Source: Dactylosporangium fulvum
GTDB taxonomy: Bacteria; Actinomycetota; Actinomycetes; Mycobacteriales; Micromonosporaceae
Assembly (NCBI RefSeq): GCF_025137375.1
Contig: NZ_CP073720.1
Coordinates: forward strand, 10,006,501-10,070,500
DNA length: 64,000 nucleotides
Reading direction: 5' to 3'
Shown: one piece after another, positions 17,560 through 26,461 of the stretch
Numbering within the stretch: the stretch's first letter is position 1
Layout: each line of letters starts with the position of its first letter
Notes under the pieces: model-generated
The model's database searches: none
What the model was told of the DNA's origin: nothing
Seen by the model: only the letters and a program-made list of their open reading frames with translations
Program-made: the position numbers and the translations under genes

Positions 17560-18745
17560 GACTCGGGGCAGCAGGATCAGGTGCGCTGTATTCGGCTTCT
17601 TGTTCGACTCGGGTGCGGCGGGTGCCGGGGCACCTGTTTTCGGGCCGCGGTCGGGCCGGTTCTTCCGCGCCTTGGTCTTGATCTTCTTGCGGGTGCGGCG
17701 GCGAGGACGAGCTGGGCGGTGTCGTCGGCGCAGCGGCGCTGGATCTCGGGTAGCACGCTGGTGTAAGTGTCGGCGGTCACCACGATGCTGGAGTGCCCGA
17801 GCAGGGTCCTGCAGCGTCTTGAGATCGGCGCCCGCCTCGTGGGCCAGGGAAGCGGCGCCGTGGCGCAGGTCGTGCAGTCGCACCGGCGGGAGCCCGGTGC
17901 GCTCAACAAGTTTGCGGAAGCGGGTGGTGGCGTAGTTCGGGTTGATCGGCAACCCGTCGCCACGGACGAACACGTAGCCGGAGTCGACCCACCCGTGGCC
18001 GTTGGCGAGGGTGTCGCGGCGCTGATCCTGCTGGCGGCGGCGATGCGCCCGCAGGACCCGGACGGTGTGCTTGTCCAGGGCGACGGCGCGGCGGCCGGCC
18101 GGGGTCTTGGGGTCGTTCTCGACGATCTGGTAGCCGGCGGAGGTGCGGTTACGCTCGACGGTCAGTACGGCGCGGTCAAGGTCGATGTCGGTCCAGCGCA
18201 GTCCGCACAGTTCGCCGCGGCGCAGCCCGCGCAGACCGGCGAGCCACCAGCACGCGAACAGGGAGTCGTCGGTGACGGCGCCGAGGAACTCGGCGAGCTG
18301 GTCGGCGGTCCAGACGGCGACGGCGGGGTGGGCGCCGGTCTCTTCCCAGGAGGCGACGCGGGCCTCGGTCCAGACCTTGGTGTGCGGCTGCCGGTAGCCC
18401 TTGATCTCGATGTGCCGGGCCGGGTTGCAGTCCAGGACGCCTTCTTTGACGGCGAGGTTGAGCGCGGCGCGCAGGGTGGTGCGCAGGTGCTGCATCGCCG
18501 AGGCGGACTGGCGTCGGCCCTTGCTGTTGGTGGTGCCGGCGATCTTGGCGAAGACGGTGCGGAGCAGGCCGGCGTCGAGGTCGGCGAGGCGATAGGCGCC
18601 GAGGTGCGGGATGAGGACGGTGTCGACGTCGCGGGTGTAGTGGAACCGGGTCGTCGCGCGGATGTGGGTGCGGGCGTCGAGCCGGTGCCACAGCCACCGC
18701 TCGACGGCCCAGCCCTGGGCGGTCCGGTCGGCGGCGGTGCCGGGG
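17560..18745 (-). pseudogene. Decayed second tyrosine integrase
   Basis: A clear relative of the integrase at 8.7-10.2 kb, sharing TNSKGRRQSASAMQHLRTTL, AGLRGLRRGELCGLRW, DPKTPAGRRAVALDKHTV and VRLHDLRHGAASLAHEAGAD. An extra base near 17808 breaks the frame just before the LLGHSSIVVTADTYTSVLP block, so the catalytic His and Tyr lie in another frame. The N-terminal zinc-ribbon region is missing: the homology starts abruptly at about 18745, where a different gene fragment begins on the other strand. It is therefore both truncated and frameshifted. Confidence 0.85.
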
Positions 18746-19362
18746 CCACCTACGCGGACGTGCTCGACGGCGTGGATCTGGTGATCGAGTCGACCCGTAC
18801 CGGCTACGAGCAGTTCTTCGTAGTCAAGACCCGGGAGGCACTGGCGAAGTCAGGGAAGCTGACCCTGCGGTTGAAGGCACCCAAGCTCAAAATGTCGCCG
18901 GACGGCGGGGGTGGCCTGCTGTTCAAAACCAAGGACGGCAGCGACGCGGGCCGCATCCCGGCGCCGTCAATGTGGAACGCCACGATCGGTGAGCAGTCGC
19001 TGGACCACCTGCGGGTCGGCAGCGTCGCGCTGTCCGCCGTGCAGCACGACGCGAACATCACCTTGGAGCTGACCCCGGACCCGCAGTTCCTGGCGTCGCC
19101 GGACCTGGCGTACCCGATCACGATCGACCCCTCGATCTACCCGACGTTCGACACGTTTGTGCAGAGCGGCTGGGTTGATGACCAGTCCGGCTTGACCGAT
19201 CTGAAGTTGGGCTACTCCGACGACGGCGGGTCGTGGACGGCCCGGTCGTATCTGAGGTGGGACACGGCGTTCCTGGCCGGCGCACAGGTGAACTCCGCGA
19301 CGGTCTGCCTGTGGAACTACCATTCGTGGTCGTGCACGGCAGCGGCCTGGGAGGTATGGGAT
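18746..19362 (+). pseudogene. Internal fragment of DNRLRE/RHS-type surface protein
   Basis: About 205 residues with no start or natural stop. It reads YADVLDGVDLVIESTRTGYE, then FVVKTREALAKSG, DLAYPITIDPSIYPTFDTFV and TARSYLRWDTAFLAGAQVNS. This pattern (TYPGVLPGVDLV-type opening, an ITIDPS strand, then DNRLRE-like lectin segment) belongs to the N-terminal part of large secreted actinomycete proteins that carry RHS or polymorphic-toxin repeats. It is cut on the left by the integrase relic and on the right near 19362. The full protein would be much longer. Confidence 0.65.
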
Positions 19363-19850
19363 ACACGGCCGGCGCTCTGTTGCCATCCGGCGGCGACGCG
19401 ACGCCGGCGAGCCGCCCGCACCACCCTCACCAGGATGACGACGGCTACCGCTACCGGTGTCAGCAGGCACAGCAGGAACAGCGCTTCCTGCACGACGGCC
19501 GACCAGCGGGCGGGCAGGATCGCCGGTGCCGGCACCGGACCGTTGAACTGCCCGTTGCGGACCAGGTCCTGGGCGATGTCGATGGAACTGACGTCGCCCG
19601 GCGGGTCCAGCACCACATCCACAGCGCCTCCGGGCCGAAGCGCCAGCACGCGGACGTGCCGGGTCCCGAACGCGTCCGTGTCGTCGGTGGTGCTCGCGGT
19701 GACGTCGTCCTCCGACTCGTACTGCACGACGACGAGGGCATCACCGTGCCAGCCGAGCGCCCGCACCGCCGCGCCGGCCAGCTCGGACAGTGCCGGCCCC
19801 TCGCGGTCGGTGCCCGTGGCGGCGTCGACGCATCGTCGGACTTCCCCGAC
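19317..19850 (-). pseudogene. C-terminal piece of a membrane protein
   Basis: A minus-strand reading without a clear start. It contains ALSELAGAAVRALGWHGDAL, VVVQYESEDDV and RHVRVLALRPGGAVDVVLDP, then one transmembrane helix (EALFLLCLLTPVAVAVVILV) and a basic tail. It may be the end of a hypothetical membrane protein whose 5' part was lost at about 19850, where the end of a different plus-strand gene begins. I do not recognise the family. The last residues run into the DNRLRE fragment, so the stop may be artificial. Confidence 0.35.
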
Positions 19851-20111
19851 GCGGCGGCACGGCAGCGATTCTGCAGTGCCGCACAGCCGCTGGACATCGG
19901 CGACGGGGAGGTGAGTCCGAGTGACCGCAACCAGATCGTCGCTGAGCTGTCCCGCAACGCACCGGCCGAAGTCCGTCCGTCGTTCGACACGCTCGTCGCC
20001 TGGTACAAGAATCCGCACCCGGAAGACGAGCAGGCGGCGCGCGGCGCGAGCCTCCGCGTGGGCCGCTTCATCGAGCAGACATGCGCATTGAACCTCGGTG
20101 GAATCCGATAA
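19827..20111 (+). pseudogene. C-terminal fragment of a small hypothetical protein
   Basis: About 94 residues from ASSDFPDAAARQRFCSAAQP to RFIEQTCALNLGGIR. The pattern (one Cys near the front, an alpha-helical centre APAEVRPSFDTLVAWYKN, a second Cys near the end) is typical of small secreted or lipoprotein helical proteins of actinomycetes. The start and any signal peptide are missing because the sequence upstream belongs to another gene. No function can be assigned. Confidence 0.4.
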
Positions 20112-20200
20112 CATCAAGATGCCGTGATGACGAGGCGGGTCCGTGGCCCGCCGATCTCGCGGGGCCACGGACCCGCACACCGGCGAAGAAGAGGCCAGCT

Positions 20201-20710
20201 GTGGACACCGGCCAGCACAGCGCGGCGACGGAGCAGCCCAGTCCTCCGGCCGCCCCGCCCTCGCCCGGCCGGCGCCGGCGAACCCGACTGCTCGTGGCCG
20301 GCGGTGTCGTTGCCGCGCTCGTGGTCGCGGGCCTCGTCGCCGCCAGGCTGGCCGCGACAGGCGACGGCCAGGGCAAACCGACGGACACGGGGATCGCGTC
20401 GTGCGCCCGCCACATCGCCGAAGGCGTGGTATCGGAGGTCTCGCCGTCCGGTGCGGGCGGCGGCCGGCAGGTCACCATCCAGGTGGAGACGTCGCTGAAG
20501 GGCGCCGAGGTGGGCAAGCCGCTCACCTACGACGTCGACGAACCCTCGGGCGCGCAGGTCAGCCCTGGCACGCGGGTCTTCGTCATCGTCTCCCGCTTCC
20601 CCGCCGAGCCCGTCCATCAATACGTCGGCGCGGACGTTGCCTGGGCCCGCGACTGGATGACCCGCGCCGTGCCGCTGTCGCAGGACGTGCCGTGCGACGG
20701 ACCGGCCTGA
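20201..20710 (+). CDS. Hypothetical single-pass membrane protein
   Basis: A 169-residue protein. Residues 1-30 are cytoplasmic, Pro/Ala-rich and end in RRRRTR. The membrane helix is about 31-50 (LLVAGGVVAALVVAGLVAAR). The extracytoplasmic part reads VTIQVETSLKGAEVGKPLTY and ends in a lone cysteine near the C-terminus (VPCDGPA). The GTG at 20201 is preferred because AAGAAGAGG lies just before it. The outer part looks like a small beta-domain of unknown role. No operon partner is evident. Confidence 0.55.
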   Translation: MDTGQHSAATEQPSPPAAPPSPGRRRRTRLLVAGGVVAALVVAGLVAARLAATGDGQGKPTDTGIASCARHIAEGVVSEVSPSGAGGGRQVTIQVETSLKGAEVGKPLTYDVDEPSGAQVSPGTRVFVIVSRFPAEPVHQYVGADVAWARDWMTRAVPLSQDVPCDGPA

Positions 20711-20718
20711 ACCGGTCC
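20699..20718 (+). terminator. Short hairpin at gene end
   Basis: A 7-bp stem (GGACCGG / CCGGTCC) with a 6-nt loop that spans the stop codon of the hypothetical membrane protein. A weak terminator candidate. Confidence 0.4.
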
Positions 20719-21082
20719 TTCATGGCGCGGCGACCGAACGGTCACGCCGTGGCGGTGTCCGGCAGGTAGGGCCGGGGGCGGTTGGGCCGGGCGGCAGCCG
20801 TCGCCGTGAGCACGGCGTCGCCGACGAGCCGGGCGGGGAGGGTCATGCGCAGCCGGTTGACCCCCAGGTGTCCTTGAGGACAAGGTAGCTGGCGCCGATC
20901 GAGCCGGCCTCCTCAAGACCGGTCAGCTTGCCGAGGTTCGCTGTCGCATTGGTCCCGGAGGAGCCGTCGCCGCTTGCACGCGGCTTGTGTGGAGCTACCG
21001 CACCCACTGCTACCGGTGACCGCCAGCAGTGGGTGCGTCGACAAACAGCCAAAGGTTCCTGCGTTGGACAGCGCTGGACAAA
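20719..21082. other. Intergenic with a possible gene-end scrap
   Basis: No complete gene. On the minus strand a short reading at about 20843-20960 ends in LEEAGSIGASYLVLKDTWG. It looks protein-like but I do not recognise it, and it has no start. It may be another cut-off gene end, in line with the fragments just to the left. Confidence 0.3.
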
Positions 21083-21110
21083 GGCCGGGACCCCCCGAGC
21101 GGTCCCGGCC
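21083..21110 (-). terminator. Terminator of the third sigma/anti-sigma pair
   Basis: A perfect 10-bp stem (GGCCGGGACC and its complement) with an 8-nt loop, 20 bases after the stop of the minus-strand gene ending at 21131. Confidence 0.8.
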
Positions 21111-21130
21111 TGTCACGCGACGCCGATCGG

Positions 21131-22369
21131 TCAGCAGCCCGTCCAGATGACGGCGAGCGAGGAGTGGTCCGAGGGGAAGCCCGCCACGCCGAGGATCGTG
21201 CGGCCGTCGGCGCTGACCCAGTGGATCATGGTGTCGCGGCCCTGATACTGCGGGAGGGCGACGGGCGTGTTCCCGCGGTACAGCAGCGACTTGCCGTAGA
21301 CGGTAGCCACGATCGTGCCGTTCACGCCGACCGTGTCGATCGACGCCGGGTAGAGCGTTCCGCTCGTTGGGTACAGGCCCGACTCGGGGTGGCCGACCTG
21401 CTCGACGGTGCCGGAGCCCAGATGCCACCGCGCATAGATCTGCTTGCCCGTCAGTTCGCCCTTACGGTCGCCCTCGGGGTCGGCGCCGGGCTTGCCGGAG
21501 GCGACCTCGCCGAACAACTGGTCGCCGCTGGAGTAGCCGGCCCAGCCGGTGTGGTATCCGGGCGGAAGCGGCAGCGGGGTGCCCTTGCCGTCGGACGTCC
21601 ACCTCGTCGGGACCATGCTGACCGTGCCGAAGACCGTGCCGTCGTCGGCGATCGCCAGCGCCGTGGACACCGGGCTGCTGAACACCTTGTAGCCGCCGGC
21701 CGCGGGCCAGAGGACCGCACGGTGGTCGCCGCCGGCGCCCGTCCGGACCCCGCCCACGACGTCGCCGCGGGCGTTGATCGCCGACGCCCACACGTCCTGG
21801 AACCCCGGTGGGGTCGGCAGGTAGGTCATCGTGCCGTTACGCACCACCGCCACGCGGTCCGCGTTGCTGGTGCCCGCGATCGTGCCGGAGGCGTTCACCG
21901 CCGCGGGAAGGAACTCGCCGGGCAGCGCCTGCTGGTGCCCGTCGCCCCAGAGGACGGCGCCGGAGAAGCCCAAGCCGATGATGTAGTGGCCGGTCGGGTC
22001 GGCGATCAGGCTCGAGATGCCGAGCGGCTTCTGGTCCGCCTCGTCGAACACGGGCGCGACGGTGCAGCCCGGCGCCACGGGCGGCAGCGGCGAGAGGACC
22101 GGGCCGGGCGACGCGGCCCGGGAGGCGCCCGCCGACGACGGCGCGGACCGCGGCGGTGGTGTGGCGGCGGGCTGCTCGGCGGTGCCGCGGCCCGGCAGGG
22201 CGTACGCGACGCCGGCGAGCGCCAACGCCGTCAGGGCCGCCGCCCCGGTCACCGCGGTCGCGCGGCGGCGGCGGTGGGTGGTGCGCGCGTGGCGGTACAC
22301 GTCCTCGGCATGCAGGCGCGACGGGGGCGTCTCGTCGGCGGCGTACCCTCGCAGCCTCTCCTCGATCAT
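21131..22369 (-). CDS. Membrane-anchored sigma partner with repeat domain
   Basis: A 412-residue protein overlapping the sigma gene by four bases (ATGA). The N-terminal 40 residues are cytoplasmic (MIEERLRGYAADETPPSRLH). The transmembrane helix is about 44-62 (ATAVTGAAALTALALAGVAYAL), followed by a Pro/Ser/Ala-rich linker. The outer part (about 105-412) has repeated short units of the type found in HAF-like beta-propellers: AVLWGDGHQQALPGEFLPAA, INARGDVVGGV, AIADDGTVFGTVS and SADGRTILGVAG. It probably binds the sigma factor inside and senses something outside; both are inferred. No zinc motif is seen. Confidence 0.65.
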   Translation of the reverse strand: MIEERLRGYAADETPPSRLHAEDVYRHARTTHRRRRATAVTGAAALTALALAGVAYALPGRGTAEQPAATPPPRSAPSSAGASRAASPGPVLSPLPPVAPGCTVAPVFDEADQKPLGISSLIADPTGHYIIGLGFSGAVLWGDGHQQALPGEFLPAAVNASGTIAGTSNADRVAVVRNGTMTYLPTPPGFQDVWASAINARGDVVGGVRTGAGGDHRAVLWPAAGGYKVFSSPVSTALAIADDGTVFGTVSMVPTRWTSDGKGTPLPLPPGYHTGWAGYSSGDQLFGEVASGKPGADPEGDRKGELTGKQIYARWHLGSGTVEQVGHPESGLYPTSGTLYPASIDTVGVNGTIVATVYGKSLLYRGNTPVALPQYQGRDTMIHWVSADGRTILGVAGFPSDHSSLAVIWTGC

Positions 22370-22872
22370 TGTGCGCTCCTCGACAGTTGTGGGGCCAGGC
22401 TGCGGCGCAGCGCGGCCAGCCCGGTGGCGGTGCGGCTCTTGATGGTTCCCTCGGAACGGCCCAGCAGCCTGGCGACCTCCGCGACCGGCAGGTCGCACAG
22501 AAACCGCAGGACGACGACGATCCGCTGCCGCTCGGGCAGCCGGTCCAGCGCCGCGCGGATCGCCAGCCGGTCGTCGATCTTCTCGCTGCCCCCGTCGACC
22601 GGCCGGTCGGGCGCGCGGTCCCGCAACAGGACCGCGGACCAGGGCCGCCGCCGGTCGGCGAGGCAGGCACGGACGACCATGGTGTGGACGTATGCGTCGA
22701 GGTTGTCGACCTCCGCCATCCGCGGCCACCGCCGATACAACACGGTCAGCGCGTTCTGCACGGCGTCGTCGGCACGATGCGCGTCGCCCAGCACGAGGCA
22801 GGCGACGCGATGCAGCCGCGGTATCCGCGACCGCACATACTCGATGTAGTCGTGCTCCTGTTCGGCACGCAA
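22366..22872 (-). CDS. SigE-family ECF sigma factor
   Basis: A 168-residue factor with region 2 (HRVACLVLGDAHRADDAVQN, ALTVLYRRWPRM) and region 4 (LPERQRIVVVLRFLCDLPVA, LLGRSEGTIKSRTATGLAAL). The length and spacing match the group. It is the first gene of a two-gene unit with the repeat-domain membrane protein. It differs clearly from the sigmas at 12.9 and 16.0 kb, so the three pairs are not recent duplicates. Confidence 0.9.
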   Translation of the reverse strand: MRAEQEHDYIEYVRSRIPRLHRVACLVLGDAHRADDAVQNALTVLYRRWPRMAEVDNLDAYVHTMVVRACLADRRRPWSAVLLRDRAPDRPVDGGSEKIDDRLAIRAALDRLPERQRIVVVLRFLCDLPVAEVARLLGRSEGTIKSRTATGLAALRRSLAPQLSRSAQ

Positions 22873-23053
22873 CGGCCCGCTCCCCTCGGTCGTCCCCCGT
22901 CACCCAAGTCGATGCCGGCACCGGAGCACCCGGTTCAAAACTCGCGCACCCGATCCCCGGGATCCGTCAGCGGTACCGCCAAGGAGCCGATCTTTTGCGC
23001 CTGCTGACCTCGGCGGGGAAGCCCTGAGGTCGAGACAGTCACTGCGGCATTGG

Positions 23054-24007
23054 TCAGGATCGGGATCGCGGGCCCTGGACGAACGTGCCGTCGGCGGTGA
23101 ACGGGAACGAGTTCATCGTGCAGCCGTTCAGCGCGATCGTCTGGGTCTGCATGATCGGGGCGGGGCCGGAGCCGGGGCACTTCATGTGGTCGAAACCCAG
23201 GAAATGGCCCATCTCGTGGTTGATCGTGTTGGCGTGGAAGTCCTCACCGGGATGACCGGCGATACCCTTCAACCAGCGGCGCAGATTGAGCAGAATCGTC
23301 TGACCGTAACGGCACGAATAGATACCCTGCGTACTGACACCGACGGAAGCACACAACTTGTCCACCGTGCCGGGCGTCGCCAGACGCAGACGGACACTGT
23401 AGTCGTTGCCACTCACCCGCTGAAACGACCAACTCGCATCGGCCAACTTATTCGGGCCATAGGTCACCGGATGCTCGGCAGACAGCGTCCAGCCACGCGG
23501 AGCACCGATCGCCCGCTCAACCTCGGCAGCGGTCTTCACCGGCGTCCAAACCGGATTGCCACCCCACTGGATACCGTCCTCAACCTCCACCCGATACCTC
23601 ACCAGAGTCGCACCACTACCGACGACCTCGGTCCCACCCGAGGCGACAGTGAAGGTGCCCGCGCCGCTCATCGGGACGCCGTCGGCACCGGGGCTGACCG
23701 GATTGGCATCCTCGATATCGCCGCCCGGACTGATGGGTTTGGCGCCTCCGATACCCGCGCCCGCGCCCGGCGCGGGGGTATCAGTGGGCGGCGCGGGTAC
23801 TGCTTTCTGTGAGAATCGGGGCGGCTCTGTCGCAATGAGTCCGGCCGTGGCAAGCAACCCGCCGAGCAGAATCGCAATAACTGCGACAGGTATCAGGTAC
23901 AACTTGGCACGCTTGTCTCGGCCGGTAGACCTTGAGGCAATACTTGCGCTCCTCGTCGCTTCGATACCGCCGGTCCAGATTCGTCGAGATGGCGTAGATC
24001 CGGGCAC
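23054..24007 (-). CDS. DUF3152 protein, zincin-like, membrane-anchored
   Basis: A 317-residue protein. A basic N-terminus leads to one transmembrane segment at about 36-58 (LYLIPVAVIAILLGGLLATA). A Pro/Gly-rich linker reaches about residue 120. The outer DUF3152 domain has VRYRVEVEDGIQ, CASVGVSTQGIYSC and a zinc-protease-like motif NHEMGHFLGFDHMKCPGSG, matching HExGHxxGxxH. This fits a secreted metallopeptidase, although the domain's activity is not established to my knowledge. The gene follows the PBP by three bases and is probably co-transcribed, which hints at a cell-wall role. The GTG start at 24007 is uncertain. Confidence 0.75.
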   Translation of the reverse strand: MPGSTPSRRIWTGGIEATRSASIASRSTGRDKRAKLYLIPVAVIAILLGGLLATAGLIATEPPRFSQKAVPAPPTDTPAPGAGAGIGGAKPISPGGDIEDANPVSPGADGVPMSGAGTFTVASGGTEVVGSGATLVRYRVEVEDGIQWGGNPVWTPVKTAAEVERAIGAPRGWTLSAEHPVTYGPNKLADASWSFQRVSGNDYSVRLRLATPGTVDKLCASVGVSTQGIYSCRYGQTILLNLRRWLKGIAGHPGEDFHANTINHEMGHFLGFDHMKCPGSGPAPIMQTQTIALNGCTMNSFPFTADGTFVQGPRSRS

Positions 24008-24010
24008 GAA

Positions 24011-25897
24011 CTAGTTCACCGTCGGTGGAAGATCCGCGAGGGCGGCGGTCATGAACGACCGCCATATTGCTCGGGGCAGTGTGTCGCTCGTGACCGGGTT
24101 GCCGTCGACGTCGCGTAGAGGGCCTGGCAGGTCGCGGCCGACCCACACGACGCTCGCGAGTTCTGATGTGTAGCCGGCGAGCCACACGTCCTGGTTGAAG
24201 TTTCTGTCCCATTCCCTGTTGCCTGACTTGACCGCGGCCGGCCGATCGCCGAGCAGATCTTCGCCCGCCTTCCTGACGAGCATGTCCGTGATCCGCGTCG
24301 CCGTCGTAGCCCGTACCACCCGTCTTTGGGAATACGTCGGAGGCGTCCAGTTCATCACGCGAACCTGATCTACGAAGTGGCGTCCAACGCTGAGGCCTCC
24401 ATGAGCGATCACGGCGTATACGACTGCCATATCCAACGGGCTTACCGGGTAGCTGCCGGTGGCGATGGCAGCAGCAGTGGGGGGTTGCCTGGTATCACCA
24501 CTCGACAGCGCCGGGCGACCGCCATAGACACGCTGAACGCCAAGTTGAAAAGCCTGCTCCGCTACTCGGACAGGTCCGAGTTTCTCGGTCACGCCCAGGT
24601 ACGGCGCGGTCAATGATTTTGGCAGTGCGGACTTGAGCGAACACGGGCCACACGAACGCGGTCCGGGCCATGATGCCTCGGCGTTGACGCCAGCCTCTAG
24701 CGCCGCAGCGAGCACTACCGGCAGGAACGCACCCGCAGGCGGCCTCGGCGCTGCCGCGTCATCGAAGAATCCCGCACCTCTTGCACCGCCGTAGTACGCG
24801 CGGATCGCGCCGGTTGCGGGGTCGACTGCAACCAGTGCGGCCTTGAGCGTGTCTGGCTGGCCGCGTAGAGCGTCGGCGACGGCAGACTCGACCGCACGCT
24901 GTGCGGTCTGGTCGATTGTGGTCACGACCTGCAGTCCACCGGTGCGGAGCAGTTGGGCAGCAACACCGTTTTTGGCCAACTCACGCTCGACTTGACTCAC
25001 GATGAGTCCCGTGGCGTCGGCATTAGCTCGTTCAGGTAGAACGGCAGGATATTGCAACGCTGCCGCCGCCGTCCCGTCGACGGTGCCCAGCTCGACCATC
25101 GCAGCCAAGATCCATCGCCACCGGGCCATTGCCGCCACTTCATCCGACGCCGGGTCCAGCCCCGTGGGATCCTTGATGACAGCGGCGAGAACCAGCGCCT
25201 GAGCCAGATCCAGCCGATCGACATCCGTACCGAAATACGCGACCGCGGCTGCCTGAATGCCGTATGCGCTGCGTCCAAAGTAGATCGTGTTGAGGTATTC
25301 GCAGAGGATCTCGTCTTTGGTCCTTCGACGTTCGACCTGGATCGCAAGCGCCGCCTCCTGCGCCTTGCGTTGCAGTGTCCGGTCCTGGGTGAGGTACGCG
25401 TTGCGAACGTATTGCTGGGTGATGGTCGATGCGCCCTGCGCCGTGCCGTGCGCCACGTTCGACCAAGCAGCCCGAGCCATGCCCCGCACAGACACACCAG
25501 CATGACCATAGAAGTCTCGGTCCTCCGCAGCGACAACAGCGTCGCGCAGCGACTTCGGGATACGGTCGAGCGAGACATCAGTGCGGTTGACGATCCCGAC
25601 ACGAGCGAGCACCGATTTCCCGTCGGCGAAGTACAGCGTCGATGCCTGCGGCTGCACGGGCAGGTCCGGAACCTTCGTCGTTACCACGTACCAGCCCGCC
25701 ACGGCGACGATGACCGTCACCAGCGCGACAGCCGACATCATGGGCACCCGAACCCAGCGGTGTCGCCAGATCAACCGAGCGCCTTGACAACCCCTGGCCC
25801 AGAACAGCGATGTTCGCGCTGCGCAACGGCGGAACCGGTGCCATCGAGGTTCATCGGCCGGCGCATTTAGCGTCTCTGCAACATTGAATCTCGGCAC
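24011..25897 (-). CDS. Class A PBP with degenerate transpeptidase site
   Basis: A 628-residue bitopic protein with its transmembrane segment at about 52-72. The glycosyltransferase domain (about 95-270) is intact: Glu125 in AAEDRDFYGHAGVS, GASTITQQYVRN, RKAQEAALAIQVE and YLNTIYFGR. The penicillin-binding domain (about 345-620) has lost its catalytic site. Where PGSTFKP is expected the sequence is PAGAFLP, so Ser is Gly389 and Lys is Leu392. The SxN position is SLT (428-430). The KTG position is KSG (557-559). The flanking folds remain (VWLAGYTSELASVVWVGRD). It should polymerise glycan but probably cannot cross-link. The start is GTG at 25897, with AAGGA upstream. Confidence 0.85.
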   Translation of the reverse strand: MPRFNVAETLNAPADEPRWHRFRRCAARTSLFWARGCQGARLIWRHRWVRVPMMSAVALVTVIVAVAGWYVVTTKVPDLPVQPQASTLYFADGKSVLARVGIVNRTDVSLDRIPKSLRDAVVAAEDRDFYGHAGVSVRGMARAAWSNVAHGTAQGASTITQQYVRNAYLTQDRTLQRKAQEAALAIQVERRRTKDEILCEYLNTIYFGRSAYGIQAAAVAYFGTDVDRLDLAQALVLAAVIKDPTGLDPASDEVAAMARWRWILAAMVELGTVDGTAAAALQYPAVLPERANADATGLIVSQVERELAKNGVAAQLLRTGGLQVVTTIDQTAQRAVESAVADALRGQPDTLKAALVAVDPATGAIRAYYGGARGAGFFDDAAAPRPPAGAFLPVVLAAALEAGVNAEASWPGPRSCGPCSLKSALPKSLTAPYLGVTEKLGPVRVAEQAFQLGVQRVYGGRPALSSGDTRQPPTAAAIATGSYPVSPLDMAVVYAVIAHGGLSVGRHFVDQVRVMNWTPPTYSQRRVVRATTATRITDMLVRKAGEDLLGDRPAAVKSGNREWDRNFNQDVWLAGYTSELASVVWVGRDLPGPLRDVDGNPVTSDTLPRAIWRSFMTAALADLPPTVN

Positions 25898-26285
25898 TTC
25901 AAGAATCCTTCATTCGCCACCAATCGGTCATCCCGTACGCCCACGCGCGCAGCGTGGCCCGCGGACTCAAGGTTTCTTGACCGAAGGTGCAGTTGATCTT
26001 CACATTTGTTGAGTCGCATACCCAGAGGTGAGGAACGCCTCGGCCGCGGCAGCGTCACGCCGGCAGCTTGCGCTTGGCTGCTGCGTCAGCGGCTGGTCGC
26101 TTCGAAATGCGGAAGATCCGACTCGATGCGAAGAGACGCTCGAAATGGTCAGCCGCGCCATCCGGCGACGAACGTGCAGCGCGTGCCACATGCAGCTCCT
26201 AACACGAAGACGGTGTCGGAGCTGGGGCGCCCGACACCTGTTACATGTCAGGCAAGCCGCCGAACATTACAGGCTCTTCGAAGTT
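25898..26285. other. Intergenic, no gene seen
   Basis: 388 bases upstream of the PBP and downstream of an ISL3 scar. Base composition is less GC-rich than the genes around it. No recognisable product on either strand; the PBP promoter should lie here. Confidence 0.4.
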
Positions 26286-26458
26286 CAGCGGCGGGTGGTG
26301 GCGCAGCGGGTGCGTAGGCGCTGGTTCTCCGGGTTGTGGAAGCCGTAGGCGTCGCGGGCGGCGGAGCGGGTCAGCCGGTTGCGTAGCTCCCATTCGCGGT
26401 TGCCTTTACGGCCACGGCGGCCCCGGTGCTGGATGGTCGCCCGGCGGCGGACCTCGGA
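26286..26458 (-). pseudogene. ISL3-family transposase scar
   Basis: One continuous minus-strand frame joins two separated parts of an ISL3 transposase. The first is IQHRGRRGRKGNREWELRNR and the second is the protein's natural end, RDAYGFHNPENQRLRTRCA, followed by a stop. The catalytic DDE core between them is gone. An in-frame internal deletion is the simplest explanation. Terminal repeats of the element were not found. Confidence 0.7.
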
Positions 26459-26461
26459 TCG

